From UMGS172 sp045587185 (GTDB lineage: Bacteria > Bacillota > Clostridia > Oscillospirales > Acutalibacteraceae), in assembly GCA_045587185.1 (NCBI GenBank), contig JAZNBS010000022.1:1-49037 (forward strand): a stretch of 49,037 bases of DNA, in the 5' to 3' direction. Shown one piece after another: positions 14,271 to 22,442 of the stretch; the first letter of the stretch is position 1; each line of letters begins with the position of its first letter. The notes under the pieces were generated by a model. The model did not search any database and was not told the DNA's origin. It saw only the letters and a program-made list of their open reading frames with translations. The translations under genes and the position numbers were made by a program.

Positions 14271-17105
14271 ATGACCGACAAAATTACCATCAGAGGTGCC
14301 AGAGAGCACAACCTTAAAAATATAGATGTTCAGATTCCGCGTGATAAACTAGTTGTTTTAACGGGACTTTCGGGTTCGGGCAAATCGTCATTGGCTTTCG
14401 ACACATTGTATGCCGAGGGTCAGAGACGGTATGTCGAATCGCTGTCAAGTTACGCAAGGCAGTTTTTGGGTCAGATGGAAAAACCTGATGTTGACAGTAT
14501 TGACGGACTTTCACCCGCCATTTCAATCGACCAAAAGACCACTTCCAAAAATCCGCGCTCAACGGTTGGAACGGTGACCGAGATATATGACTATCTGCGG
14601 TTGCTTTATGCTCACGTGGGTGTTCCGCATTGTCCGATTTGCGGGAGGGAGATAGTCAAGCAGTCGGTTGACCAGATTGTTGACCGAATTATGGAAAACG
14701 GTGAGGGTGACAAGATTCTCATAATGTCCCCCGTTATTCGTGCCAAAAAAGGCGAACACACAAAATTGCTTGAAAAGGCACGCAAGGATGGGTATGTCCG
14801 TGTGCGTGTCGACGGTGAGGTCTATGACCTTTCTGAAGAAATAAAACTTGAAAAAACCAAAAAGCACACTATCGAGACGGTTATCGACCGTCTTGTGCTT
14901 AAAGACGGCATCCAGAAAAGACTTACCGACAGTGTTGAAACCGCCCTGAAACTGTCGGGCGGAACCGTTACCGTTTCGGTCATTGGCGGTGAGGAATATA
15001 CTTTTTCGGAAAATTATGCTTGTCCCGACCACGATGTAAGTATGCCTGAACTTGCGCCCAGAATGTTCTCTTTCAACAGTCCTTTCGGTGCATGCCCAAT
15101 GTGTACGGGCCTTGGAATTTTTATGAAGGTAAACCCGCTTTTATTAGTGCCCGATGAGTCAAAATCATTGGCCGAGGGGTGTGTTCGTGCAAGCGGTTGG
15201 GGTACCACCAACTGGGGTGATAAGGAAGAGGGTACCATTGCTTTGATGTATTTCAAAGGACTTGGCGAGCATTACGGCTTTGATATCAACACACCTTACC
15301 GCGAACTGTCAGACGAGGTTAAAAATATTATAATGTACGGCACAAACGGTGAAAAGGTGACTTTCCACCGCAATTCTGCTTGGGCAGGCGGAAGTTTCAC
15401 AGTGCCGTTTGAGGGCGTTATCAATAACCTTGAGCGTCGTTATAAAGAAACCACAAGCGACTATTCTCGCAATGAGATAGAGGCATTGATGTCGGAAAGT
15501 CCTTGTCCTGATTGCCACGGCGCACGTTTGAAATCCGAGATATTAAGCGTTACGGTCGGCGGACTTAACATCAAGGAATTGTGTGATTTGCAGATTGTCG
15601 ATACTTTGAAATTCTTTGACCAACTTAAACTTGATGCACGTTCCCAAAGCATCGCCGAACCCATTGTTAAAGAGGTAAAGTCGCGTTTGTCGTTCCTTGT
15701 CAGCGTTGGTCTTGATTACCTCACGCTGTCACGCGCATCGGGCACTCTTTCGGGTGGTGAAAGTCAGCGAATCAGACTGGCAACGCAGATAGGTTCATCG
15801 CTTATGGGTGTGCTTTATATACTTGATGAACCCAGTATCGGTCTGCATCAACGCGATAATGAAAAATTGCTTGGAACATTGAAAAAATTGCGTGACCTCG
15901 GCAACACCGTGATTGTTGTTGAACATGATGAGGACACTATGCGTGCCGCGGATTTTATTGTCGATATCGGTCCCGGTGCGGGTATCCACGGCGGTCACGT
16001 TGTCTGTACGGGCACGCCACAAGAGATTTGCCGTTGCCGTGATTCGGTCACGGGTGATTACCTTTCGGGCCGAAAGAAAATTGAGGTACCCATTACCCGC
16101 CGTAAGGGTAACGGGAAAGCCTTGAAAATAGTTGGCGCTGCCGAGAATAATCTTAAAAATATAACCGTAAACTTCCCGTTGGGTAAGATGATAGGAGTCA
16201 CGGGTGTGTCGGGCTCGGGAAAATCGTCATTGATAAACAGTGTCCTGTATCAGCGCCTTGCGTGTGAACTGAACGGAGCAAAACGCATTTGGGGTAAGCA
16301 TAAGAGTATCGAAGGTCTTGAACATCTTGATAAGGTTATCGAGATAAGCCAGTCACCTATTGGCAGAACTCCGCGTTCCAACCCTGCCACCTACACAGGT
16401 GTTTTTAATGATATACGCGAACTTTTTGCTGCCACCAAGGATGCCAAAATGCGTGGTTACAGTGCGGGAAGATTTTCCTTTAATGTCCGCGGCGGCCGTT
16501 GCGAAGCCTGTGAGGGTGACGGTATAATAAAGATTGAAATGCACTTCTTGCCCGACATTTATGTTCCTTGTGACGTTTGTAAGGGCAGTCGTTACAACCG
16601 TGAGACTTTAGAGGTCAAGTACCGTGACAAGAGTATTTACGATGTGCTTGAAATGACGGTTGAGGAGGGTATGTATTTCTTTGAAAGCCACCCCAAGATA
16701 TACCGCAAACTGAAAACTTTGTTTGATGTCGGCTTGGGATATGTCAAACTCGGCCAGCCTGCAACCACCCTTTCGGGCGGTGAGGCTCAACGTGTAAAAC
16801 TTGCCACCGAACTTGCTAAACGTCCTACAGGCCGAACGGTCTATATACTTGACGAGCCCACAACGGGTCTGCACACTGCCGATGTGCACCGACTGATTGA
16901 TGTGTTCAACCGCCTTGTGGACGCAGGCAACACAATGATAGTCATTGAGCATAATCTTGATGTCATAAAATCGGTAGACCATATCATTGACCTTGGTCCC
17001 GAGGGTGGTGGCCGAGGTGGTAACATTGTGGTTGAGGGCACCCCTGAACAGGTTGCCGGGTGCAAAGAGTCGTACACAGGTCAGTTTTTGAAAAAAATGC
17101 TTTAA
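14271..17105 (+). CDS. uvrA: Excinuclease ABC subunit A (UvrA)
   Basis: DNA damage sensor of nucleotide excision repair, 944 aa, the usual length. Two ABC ATPase halves are visible: Walker A GLSGSGKSSLAFDT near residue 30 and GVSGSGKSSLINSV near residue 650, with signatures LSGGESQRIRLATQIGSSL and LSGGEAQRVKLATELAKR. Zinc-binding cysteine sets are present (CPICGRE, CPDCHGAR, and CEACEGDG with CDVCKGSRYN). AGGAG at 14260-14264 fixes the ATG at 14271. uvrB and uvrC are not in the window, so uvrA is transcribed alone or with the following DUF5685 gene. Confidence 0.97.
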   Translation: MTDKITIRGAREHNLKNIDVQIPRDKLVVLTGLSGSGKSSLAFDTLYAEGQRRYVESLSSYARQFLGQMEKPDVDSIDGLSPAISIDQKTTSKNPRSTVGTVTEIYDYLRLLYAHVGVPHCPICGREIVKQSVDQIVDRIMENGEGDKILIMSPVIRAKKGEHTKLLEKARKDGYVRVRVDGEVYDLSEEIKLEKTKKHTIETVIDRLVLKDGIQKRLTDSVETALKLSGGTVTVSVIGGEEYTFSENYACPDHDVSMPELAPRMFSFNSPFGACPMCTGLGIFMKVNPLLLVPDESKSLAEGCVRASGWGTTNWGDKEEGTIALMYFKGLGEHYGFDINTPYRELSDEVKNIIMYGTNGEKVTFHRNSAWAGGSFTVPFEGVINNLERRYKETTSDYSRNEIEALMSESPCPDCHGARLKSEILSVTVGGLNIKELCDLQIVDTLKFFDQLKLDARSQSIAEPIVKEVKSRLSFLVSVGLDYLTLSRASGTLSGGESQRIRLATQIGSSLMGVLYILDEPSIGLHQRDNEKLLGTLKKLRDLGNTVIVVEHDEDTMRAADFIVDIGPGAGIHGGHVVCTGTPQEICRCRDSVTGDYLSGRKKIEVPITRRKGNGKALKIVGAAENNLKNITVNFPLGKMIGVTGVSGSGKSSLINSVLYQRLACELNGAKRIWGKHKSIEGLEHLDKVIEISQSPIGRTPRSNPATYTGVFNDIRELFAATKDAKMRGYSAGRFSFNVRGGRCEACEGDGIIKIEMHFLPDIYVPCDVCKGSRYNRETLEVKYRDKSIYDVLEMTVEEGMYFFESHPKIYRKLKTLFDVGLGYVKLGQPATTLSGGEAQRVKLATELAKRPTGRTVYILDEPTTGLHTADVHRLIDVFNRLVDAGNTMIVIEHNLDVIKSVDHIIDLGPEGGGRGGNIVVEGTPEQVAGCKESYTGQFLKKML

Positions 17106-17189
17106 AGTTTACAGGATATTAACTTATTCTGACATTTTGTGTGTCATAGTTAAGTTGATAATTGTAGTCATTATAAAGGCGGTGAACTT

Positions 17190-18050
17190 TTGTTTGGATA
17201 TATCAGGGTCTTTAAACCCGAAATGAAGGTCAAGGAATTTGAAATTTACAATGCTGTTTACTGCGGTCTTTGCCGTGAAATGGGTAAAAGTTACGGCGTT
17301 TTGGCAAAATTCTGTCTGAGTTATGATATGGCTTTTATTTCGTTGCTGTCAAGTGCTTTGACCGACGGTTGTGACGGGTATGAACAAAAGAAATGCCGTG
17401 TCAATCCTTTAAAAAAATGCACCTATTGTAAAAATGACAGTCAAACGCAAAGTCTGTCCGCAGCAGCAGGTGTAGCACTGACCGACTTAAAGGTACTCGA
17501 CAATATTAGTGACAGTGGATTTTTAAAGTCCGTGGGCTACCGCTTTCTGAGGATTTTCACTAAGCGATGGAGTCAAAAGGCTTATAAATTATATCCCGAA
17601 CTGAAAGAAATCATCGGGCAATATGCAAAAGGCCAACAGGATGCCGAGAGTGACCGTGAATGCAGTCTTGACAAGGCGTGTGAGCCGACGGCTAAGGCAG
17701 TCAGCCGAATTCTGCAACTTGTTCCCACACAAGAAAAGTATAAATTTGTGTTGGAAAGAATGGGATATTGTCTGGGCAAATGGGTTTACCTTTGCGATGT
17801 TGCCGATGACCTATTAAAGGACATAAAAAGGCGTAATTTCAATCCGCTCATAAGGGAATTACCCCAGCATGACGAGCCTTTGAAATTCGCCGAGGAACGG
17901 TTGACGCCGATTATGAACACCTGCTTTTCGGAATGTGCTACATATTCCGAATTGTTGGAAATAAAGAAATACAAGCCGATACTGGATAATATTCTGTATC
18001 AGGGCTTGAAAGAAAGACAAAAACAAATTTTCCATAAGGAGAAGTGCTAA
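17190..18050 (+). CDS. DUF5685 family protein
   Basis: Conserved protein of unknown function, 286 aa, starting with the family-typical MFGYIRVFKPEMKVKEFEIY. It carries a cysteine set suited to metal binding (YCGLCREM near residues 30-37; KKCRVNPLKKCTYC near 70-83) and a mainly helical rest without transmembrane segments. The start is a TTG at 17190 behind AAGGCGGTGA. The next gene, a Cys-tailed J-domain protein, begins 2 nt after the stop, a tight pair suggesting a shared task, perhaps metalloprotein folding (inference). An imperfect stem-loop fills the gap after uvrA (about 17116-17152). Confidence 0.75.
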   Translation: MFGYIRVFKPEMKVKEFEIYNAVYCGLCREMGKSYGVLAKFCLSYDMAFISLLSSALTDGCDGYEQKKCRVNPLKKCTYCKNDSQTQSLSAAAGVALTDLKVLDNISDSGFLKSVGYRFLRIFTKRWSQKAYKLYPELKEIIGQYAKGQQDAESDRECSLDKACEPTAKAVSRILQLVPTQEKYKFVLERMGYCLGKWVYLCDVADDLLKDIKRRNFNPLIRELPQHDEPLKFAEERLTPIMNTCFSECATYSELLEIKKYKPILDNILYQGLKERQKQIFHKEKC

Positions 18051-18052
18051 TA

Positions 18053-18658
18053 ATGAAAGACCCCTATGAGGTATTGGGTATCAGCCGTGATGCCACTGAA
18101 GAACAGGTGAAGGACGCTTATCGCGAGAAAGCGAGAAAGTTCCATCCCGACAATTTTGCCGACAACCCAGCCGCCGCCGAAATGGCGACCGAAAAAATGA
18201 AAGAAATAAACGAGGCTTATGACACCATCATAAAAAGCCGTAAATCGGGCGCGGGCAAAAAGACAGGTTACTCAAACAACTGGGGTGCAAACAACACCAC
18301 CGCCGATTCCAATTTTAATGACGTGCGTCAGTTGATTGCTTCGGGACGTTATGAAGAAGCACAGGAGATTCTGGATGGTGTTCCGCCCGAATCAAGGGAT
18401 GCTGAGTGGTATTTTTTAAATGGTTGCGTTTTGTACCGCAGAGGTTGGTTTGATGCCGCTTATACAAGTATGTCGGCCGCTGTGAGAATGGACCCCGAAA
18501 ATGCCGAATACCGCGCCGCTTTAAACCGTATGCAACAGAGCAGAAACGGTTATTCACCTTATGGCAGAGGGTCCTACGGTGGCGGTGGCGTCGCCTGCTC
18601 ACCTTGCGACTGTTGTGCGGGTCTTATGTGCGCAGATATGTGCTGTAACTGTATGTAA
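18053..18658 (+). CDS. J-domain protein with cysteine-rich tail
   Basis: DnaJ-like co-chaperone, 201 aa. The J domain (residues 1-65) has DPYEVLGISRDATEEQVKDA and the essential HPD in KFHPDNF, so it should stimulate a DnaK. The middle (about 85-160) has TPR-like helices (YEEAQEILDGVPPESRDAEW). The tail is Gly/Cys-rich, GGGVACSPCDCCAG then MCADMCCNCM, with ten cysteines in the last 24 residues, likely binding metal. It lacks the Gly/Phe and zinc-finger domains of full DnaJ. AAGGAG 11 nt upstream supports ATG 18053. It is tightly linked to the DUF5685 gene before it and a membrane protein gene 3 nt after it. Confidence 0.85.
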   Translation: MKDPYEVLGISRDATEEQVKDAYREKARKFHPDNFADNPAAAEMATEKMKEINEAYDTIIKSRKSGAGKKTGYSNNWGANNTTADSNFNDVRQLIASGRYEEAQEILDGVPPESRDAEWYFLNGCVLYRRGWFDAAYTSMSAAVRMDPENAEYRAALNRMQQSRNGYSPYGRGSYGGGGVACSPCDCCAGLMCADMCCNCM

Positions 18659-18661
18659 ACT

Positions 18662-19210
18662 ATGAAAAACACTGTAAAAATCACCGCTTGCGGTGTTATC
18701 TCAGCACTGGCAGTGGTGCTTATGCTTGGCACCAATATTCCCGTTATGCTTTACACCGTGCCCGCTTTAACGGGTATCCTTTTTATGATACCTGCCATTG
18801 AGTTTAATTCAAAATGGGCATTTTTGTGTTTTGGTGTTACAGCATTACTGTCGTTTATACTGCCCACCGAAAGGGAAGCATTTGTGATGTTTCTTGGTAT
18901 TTTGGGCTATTACCCGATACTTAAAATGCTCATTGAACGTTTACCGTCAAGGGCGATTGGCAGTGCGCTTAAATTTATTGCGTTCAATGTGGCGTTGGCA
19001 GGTTGCTTTTTTGTTATTGTCAAGATTTTGGGACTGCCTGTTTTTGAAAATGACCGCTTTGGTTTCTGGTTAACAGTGGGCATAGTTTTTGTTATGGGTA
19101 ATATTGCTTTCGTTATCTATGATTTCACTTTGTCAAGGCTTATAGGACTGTATTTTTTCAAATTCCGCAAAACAGTGCGAAGAACACTCGGAATAAAGGG
19201 CAAGTATTGA
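18662..19210 (+). CDS. Polytopic membrane protein of unknown function
   Basis: 182 aa with about five hydrophobic segments (for example VISALAVVLMLGTNIPVML near residues 13-31 and LTVGIVFVMGNIAFVIYDF near 140-158) and a basic C-terminus (KFRKTVRRTLGIKGKY). Its size resembles ECF-transporter S components, but I see no substrate signature. It starts 3 nt after the J-domain gene, so it belongs to the same transcript. The frame continues open for 34 codons after its TGA stop. Confidence 0.65.
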   Translation: MKNTVKITACGVISALAVVLMLGTNIPVMLYTVPALTGILFMIPAIEFNSKWAFLCFGVTALLSFILPTEREAFVMFLGILGYYPILKMLIERLPSRAIGSALKFIAFNVALAGCFFVIVKILGLPVFENDRFGFWLTVGIVFVMGNIAFVIYDFTLSRLIGLYFFKFRKTVRRTLGIKGKY

Positions 19211-19452
19211 CTGCTTGAACGCAGTGGAAAGTTTGTCAGTAAAACCAACACCGTCACGCTCGGTTATTATGGTTCACTGCAGAATATAGGGCTTATTGAG
19301 GTTCCTGATTTATAGCATATTAAATCCAAATTCAATTTTAGTTTTCATCTCTATCGGCATATTCAAATAGATATTGTCTTTTGTTAAAGTCATTTTTACG
19401 GAGGTTTCCTCATTAAACCTAAGAAAAACGACATAAATTTAACAAAAACCAC

Positions 19453-19480
19453 TTTACAAATTTCCAAAATATGATATAAT
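19453..19480 (+). promoter_or_regulatory. Predicted promoter of rhaD
   Basis: -35 TTTACA (19453-19458), 16-bp spacer, -10 TATAAT (19475-19480). The 308-bp gap 19211-19518 otherwise holds a possible C-terminal coding remnant directly after the membrane protein gene. Confidence 0.6.
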
Positions 19481-19518
19481 GAGCAGTAACAAAATAAAAT
19501 TAGAAAGCGTGAAGAAAA

Positions 19519-20334
19519 ATGAAGGATATTTTCACAGCCCCCTTTGTTGAGGAAATGAAAAAGGTCACTGCCAATATGTACCGTCTCGGTTGGGACGAGC
19601 GTAACGGCGGTAATATCAGTTATATGCTTGAAACCGAGCAGGTTGCTGAGTATCTTGACCTTGATAAAGTTATCCGCACCATTCCCATGGGATTTGATGC
19701 AACCGAACTTATCGGCAAGATTTTTATTGTTACCGGAACGGGTAAGTATTTCAAAAATGTTGAACATGACCCCGAGACTAATCTTGGTATCGTCCGTATT
19801 GCTAAGGACGGTGTTACTGCAGAACTTCTGTGGGGTTATAAGGATGGCGGCAAGTTTACAAGCGAGTTCCCTGCACATCTTATGAGCCATATGGCACGTT
19901 TGAAGAAAGACCCTCAGCACCGCATTGTTATGCACACCCATCCTACATATACGTTGGCAATGACCCATGTTCACGAGTTGGATGACAAGAAGTTCACTCA
20001 CACCATTTGGGAGATGTGTACCGAGTGTATCGTTGTTTTCCCCGACGGTATTGGTGTTCTGCCTTGGATGGTTTGCGGAACTAACGAGATTGGTGAGGCA
20101 ACCGCCAAGAAGATGGAAGAATTCCGCCTTGTTGTTTGGGGATTGCATGGTATCTACGGTGTAGGCCGTGATATGGATGAAACGTTTGGTCTTATCGAGA
20201 CCGTTGAAAAGGCAGCACAACTTTATATGCTGACTGCTCATATGCCCCATGTCAACACCATTCTCGATACTGAACTTCGAGATGTTATCGAGGCATTTGG
20301 CTTCCCTTACAGAAAGGATTTCCTCAATCTGTAA
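19519..20334 (+). CDS. rhaD: Rhamnulose-1-phosphate aldolase (RhaD)
   Basis: Class II zinc aldolase that cleaves L-rhamnulose-1-phosphate to dihydroxyacetone phosphate and L-lactaldehyde. The 271-aa length matches E. coli RhaD. Diagnostic parts are GWDERNGGNISYML near the start, the phosphate-binding VTGTGKYF, the catalytic Glu region FPAHLMSHM, zinc ligands in VMHTHPTYTL and a later GLHGIYGVG. It stands alone between its own promoter and terminator with no rhamnose isomerase, kinase or transporter nearby, so the rest of the pathway must lie elsewhere or the enzyme serves a related sugar. Confidence 0.93.
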   Translation: MKDIFTAPFVEEMKKVTANMYRLGWDERNGGNISYMLETEQVAEYLDLDKVIRTIPMGFDATELIGKIFIVTGTGKYFKNVEHDPETNLGIVRIAKDGVTAELLWGYKDGGKFTSEFPAHLMSHMARLKKDPQHRIVMHTHPTYTLAMTHVHELDDKKFTHTIWEMCTECIVVFPDGIGVLPWMVCGTNEIGEATAKKMEEFRLVVWGLHGIYGVGRDMDETFGLIETVEKAAQLYMLTAHMPHVNTILDTELRDVIEAFGFPYRKDFLNL

Positions 20335-20351
20335 TTGATTTTTCAAACTGA

Positions 20352-20379
20352 CCGACCCGAGAAATCGGGTCGGGTTTTT
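20352..20379 (+). terminator. Intrinsic terminator of rhaD
   Basis: CCGACCCGA and TCGGGTCGG (20352-20360 with 20365-20373) form a 9-bp stem with a GAAA loop, followed after one G by five T. Confidence 0.85.
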
Positions 20380-20391
20380 GTCATATCAAAA

Positions 20392-20480
20392 AGCAGGAAA
20401 AGATTCTTTACTTCGTTCAGAATGACAGGCGGCAAGTCAATTTTTCTATTCTGAGGAGCGCAACGACGAATTTTTCTAAT
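20392..20480. repeat. Intergenic inverted-repeat element (MITE/REP-like)
   Basis: The left arm AGATTCTTTACTTCGTTCAG followed by AATGACAGGCGG and the right arm TATTCTGAGGAGCGCAACGA followed by CGAATTTTTCT are imperfect reverse complements. I recognise the arms as a type of repeat frequent between genes of many gut bacteria (ATTCTGA...GAAGAATCTTT). It lies just after the rhaD terminator. No copy elsewhere in this window is as clear; the long stem at 11513-11601 shares only the AAAAGATTC end. Confidence 0.6.
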
Positions 20481-20496
20481 ATATTTAACTAAACTC

Positions 20497-20525
20497 TTGC
20501 ATTGAATCTTAAATTGTAGTATAAT
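20497..20525 (+). promoter_or_regulatory. Promoter of the miaB-mutSL operon
   Basis: -35 TTGCAT (20497-20502), 17-bp spacer, perfect -10 TATAAT (20520-20525). It is the only clear promoter before the dense block that runs to at least miaA. Confidence 0.75.
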
Positions 20526-20569
20526 ATTTTAGAATATGGACAAGTATATCTTTTAGGAGATTTTTAAGG

Positions 20570-21976
20570 TTGGAAAACTTTGATTTCAATGTAAACAAGA
20601 GGCAGGAATTAGAGACTCAGTTTGGCTTTGCCGAGCGTGTTCGCGAGATGGTTTCTGCTAAATATACTAATAAGCCGTTGGCCTTTGTTCACACCTACGG
20701 ATGTCAGCAAAACGTAAGTGATTCTGAACATTTGAAAGGTTATCTGGAACTTATGGGCTACGGTTTTACCGAAGACCTTAACGAGGCTGACCTCGTGCTT
20801 TACAACACCTGTGCAGTTCGTGAGCACGCAGAGTCAAGGGTGTTTGGCAATGTTGGAATTCTCAAAGCAAACAAGCGCGCCCGACCCGGTATGCTCATTT
20901 GTATGTGCGGATGTATGGCACAGCAGACCGAGGTTTCTGAAAAAATAAGAAAAAGTTATCCGTATGTTGATATTCTGTTCGGCACGCAGGTGCGCCACAA
21001 ATTCCCTGAATTTGTTTACCGCAAGATGACAACCGGTAAACGCGTTTTTGAAAACCCGTGTGATGACAGCGGTATCTATGAGGGCATCCCCGTCCGCCGT
21101 GACGGCACTTTCAAAGCGTGGTTGCCAATAATGCAAGGTTGCAACAATTTCTGTACCTATTGCATTGTGCCGTACGTCAGAGGTCGCGAATTTTCACGCG
21201 AGCCCGAGGATATAATTGCCGAGGCCTGTGAAATAATAAAAGGCGGAGTCAAGGAGATAATGCTTTTAGGTCAAAACGTCAATTCCTACGGCAAAAACTG
21301 TAAGCACAAAATGACCTTTGCCGAGTTGCTTCGTGAGATAAACGCTTTGGAAGGCGATTTTAGAATCAGATTTATGACCTCGCACCCGAAAGATTGCTCA
21401 GAGGAACTCCTCAACGCAATGGCTGAATGTGGAAAGGTTGAAAAGCACCTGCATCTTCCCGTGCAGTGCGGTTCTGACCGTGTGCTGACCGCGATGAATC
21501 GCCGTTATACTGCCGAGCATTATATGAGCCTTGTTGAAAAGGCCAAACAACTGATGCCCGAAATACAGTTGACAAGTGATATTATCGTCGGGTTCCCCGG
21601 TGAAAACGAGGAAGATTTCCAAAAGACGTTGGAACTTATCAAAAAGGTTCGGTATTACTCGTTGTTTACCTTTATTTTTTCACCACGTCCCGGCACACCT
21701 GCCGAAAAAATGGACGACCCCGAATCAAAGGCCGATAAATCTTGCCGATTTGCCGAACTTTTACGGGTTCAGGAAGAAATTTCAAGAGAATTAAACGGGC
21801 AGGTTATCGGTCGAGAAGTCAGATTGCTTATTGAGGAATTTGACGGTGACTTACTTGTTGGACGTTCGTCTGAAAACCTTGTGGTAAGGGTTAAGGGCGA
21901 TAGGGGGCTTTTAGGAGATTTTGTCAACGCAAAGATAACCGCTTTTGACGGTGTACTTTACGGAAATATATTTTGA
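20570..21976 (+). CDS. miaB: tRNA-2-methylthio-N6-dimethylallyladenosine synthase (MiaB)
   Basis: Radical SAM methylthiotransferase that adds the methylthio group at A37 of tRNAs, following MiaA. The 468-aa protein has the N-terminal MTTase domain with cysteines in TYGCQQNVSDSE, NTCAVREHAE and CMCGCMAQQ, the radical SAM motif CNNFCTYCIVPYVRGRE near residues 191-207, and a C-terminal TRAM domain (LLIEEFDGDLLVGRS). The start is a TTG at 20570 with AGGAG about 10 nt upstream. MiaA is encoded in the same operon, so the full ms2i6A pathway is here. Confidence 0.95.
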   Translation: MENFDFNVNKRQELETQFGFAERVREMVSAKYTNKPLAFVHTYGCQQNVSDSEHLKGYLELMGYGFTEDLNEADLVLYNTCAVREHAESRVFGNVGILKANKRARPGMLICMCGCMAQQTEVSEKIRKSYPYVDILFGTQVRHKFPEFVYRKMTTGKRVFENPCDDSGIYEGIPVRRDGTFKAWLPIMQGCNNFCTYCIVPYVRGREFSREPEDIIAEACEIIKGGVKEIMLLGQNVNSYGKNCKHKMTFAELLREINALEGDFRIRFMTSHPKDCSEELLNAMAECGKVEKHLHLPVQCGSDRVLTAMNRRYTAEHYMSLVEKAKQLMPEIQLTSDIIVGFPGENEEDFQKTLELIKKVRYYSLFTFIFSPRPGTPAEKMDDPESKADKSCRFAELLRVQEEISRELNGQVIGREVRLLIEEFDGDLLVGRSSENLVVRVKGDRGLLGDFVNAKITAFDGVLYGNIF

Positions 21977-21995
21977 TTTCAAGGAGATTTTTATA

Positions 21996-22406
21996 ATGGA
22001 TATCATCGAAGCCGCAAGAAATTTAGGTGCTGTATTACAGCAGGATGAGAGATATAAAAGGTATATCGAGGCAAGAAAAGCCAACGATGCCGACCCCGAG
22101 TTGCAGAAGTTGGTTGGTGAGTTTAATCTTGCACGTATGCAGGTTGATAATGAGTTTCAAAAGGAAGAGTCAGAGCGTGACGGCGAAAAAATAAAAGAAT
22201 TCAATATATCTATTCGTCAACTTTACGGTAAGATTATGTGCAACGACACAATGATGGAGTTTAACAAGGCTAAGGCCGATTTCGATGCCGTAATGCAGAG
22301 GGTAAACGGTATTATTGAACTTTCTGTTGAGGGTGAAGACCCAAAGACCTGTGAGCCTGCTTCTGGCTGTACGGGAAGTTGTGCAACCTGTTCGGGTTGC
22401 CATTAA
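21996..22406 (+). CDS. YmcA/YlbF family protein (RNase Y-complex component)
   Basis: Small helical protein of 136 aa. In Bacillus subtilis YmcA, YlbF and YaaT form a complex that directs RNase Y to mRNA maturation and carries Fe-S clusters. The body (MDIIEAARNLGAVLQQDERY onward) is the family's helical core. The C-terminus ends with five cysteines in CEPASGCTGSCATCSGCH, suited to bind an Fe-S cluster, a trait of YlbF. The gene position right after miaB is that of ymcA in Bacillus. AAGGAG 9 nt before ATG 21996 sets the start. Confidence 0.82.
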   Translation: MDIIEAARNLGAVLQQDERYKRYIEARKANDADPELQKLVGEFNLARMQVDNEFQKEESERDGEKIKEFNISIRQLYGKIMCNDTMMEFNKAKADFDAVMQRVNGIIELSVEGEDPKTCEPASGCTGSCATCSGCH

Positions 22407-22442
22407 GCGTAAATTCAAATCCTAACTTCGAGGTGGGAACTA

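Noticed and set aside
19396..20346. 316-codon open frame on the minus strand
   Set aside because: It mirrors rhaD, whose plus frame has all catalytic motifs, its own promoter, RBS and terminator. The antisense frame shows no recognisable domain.
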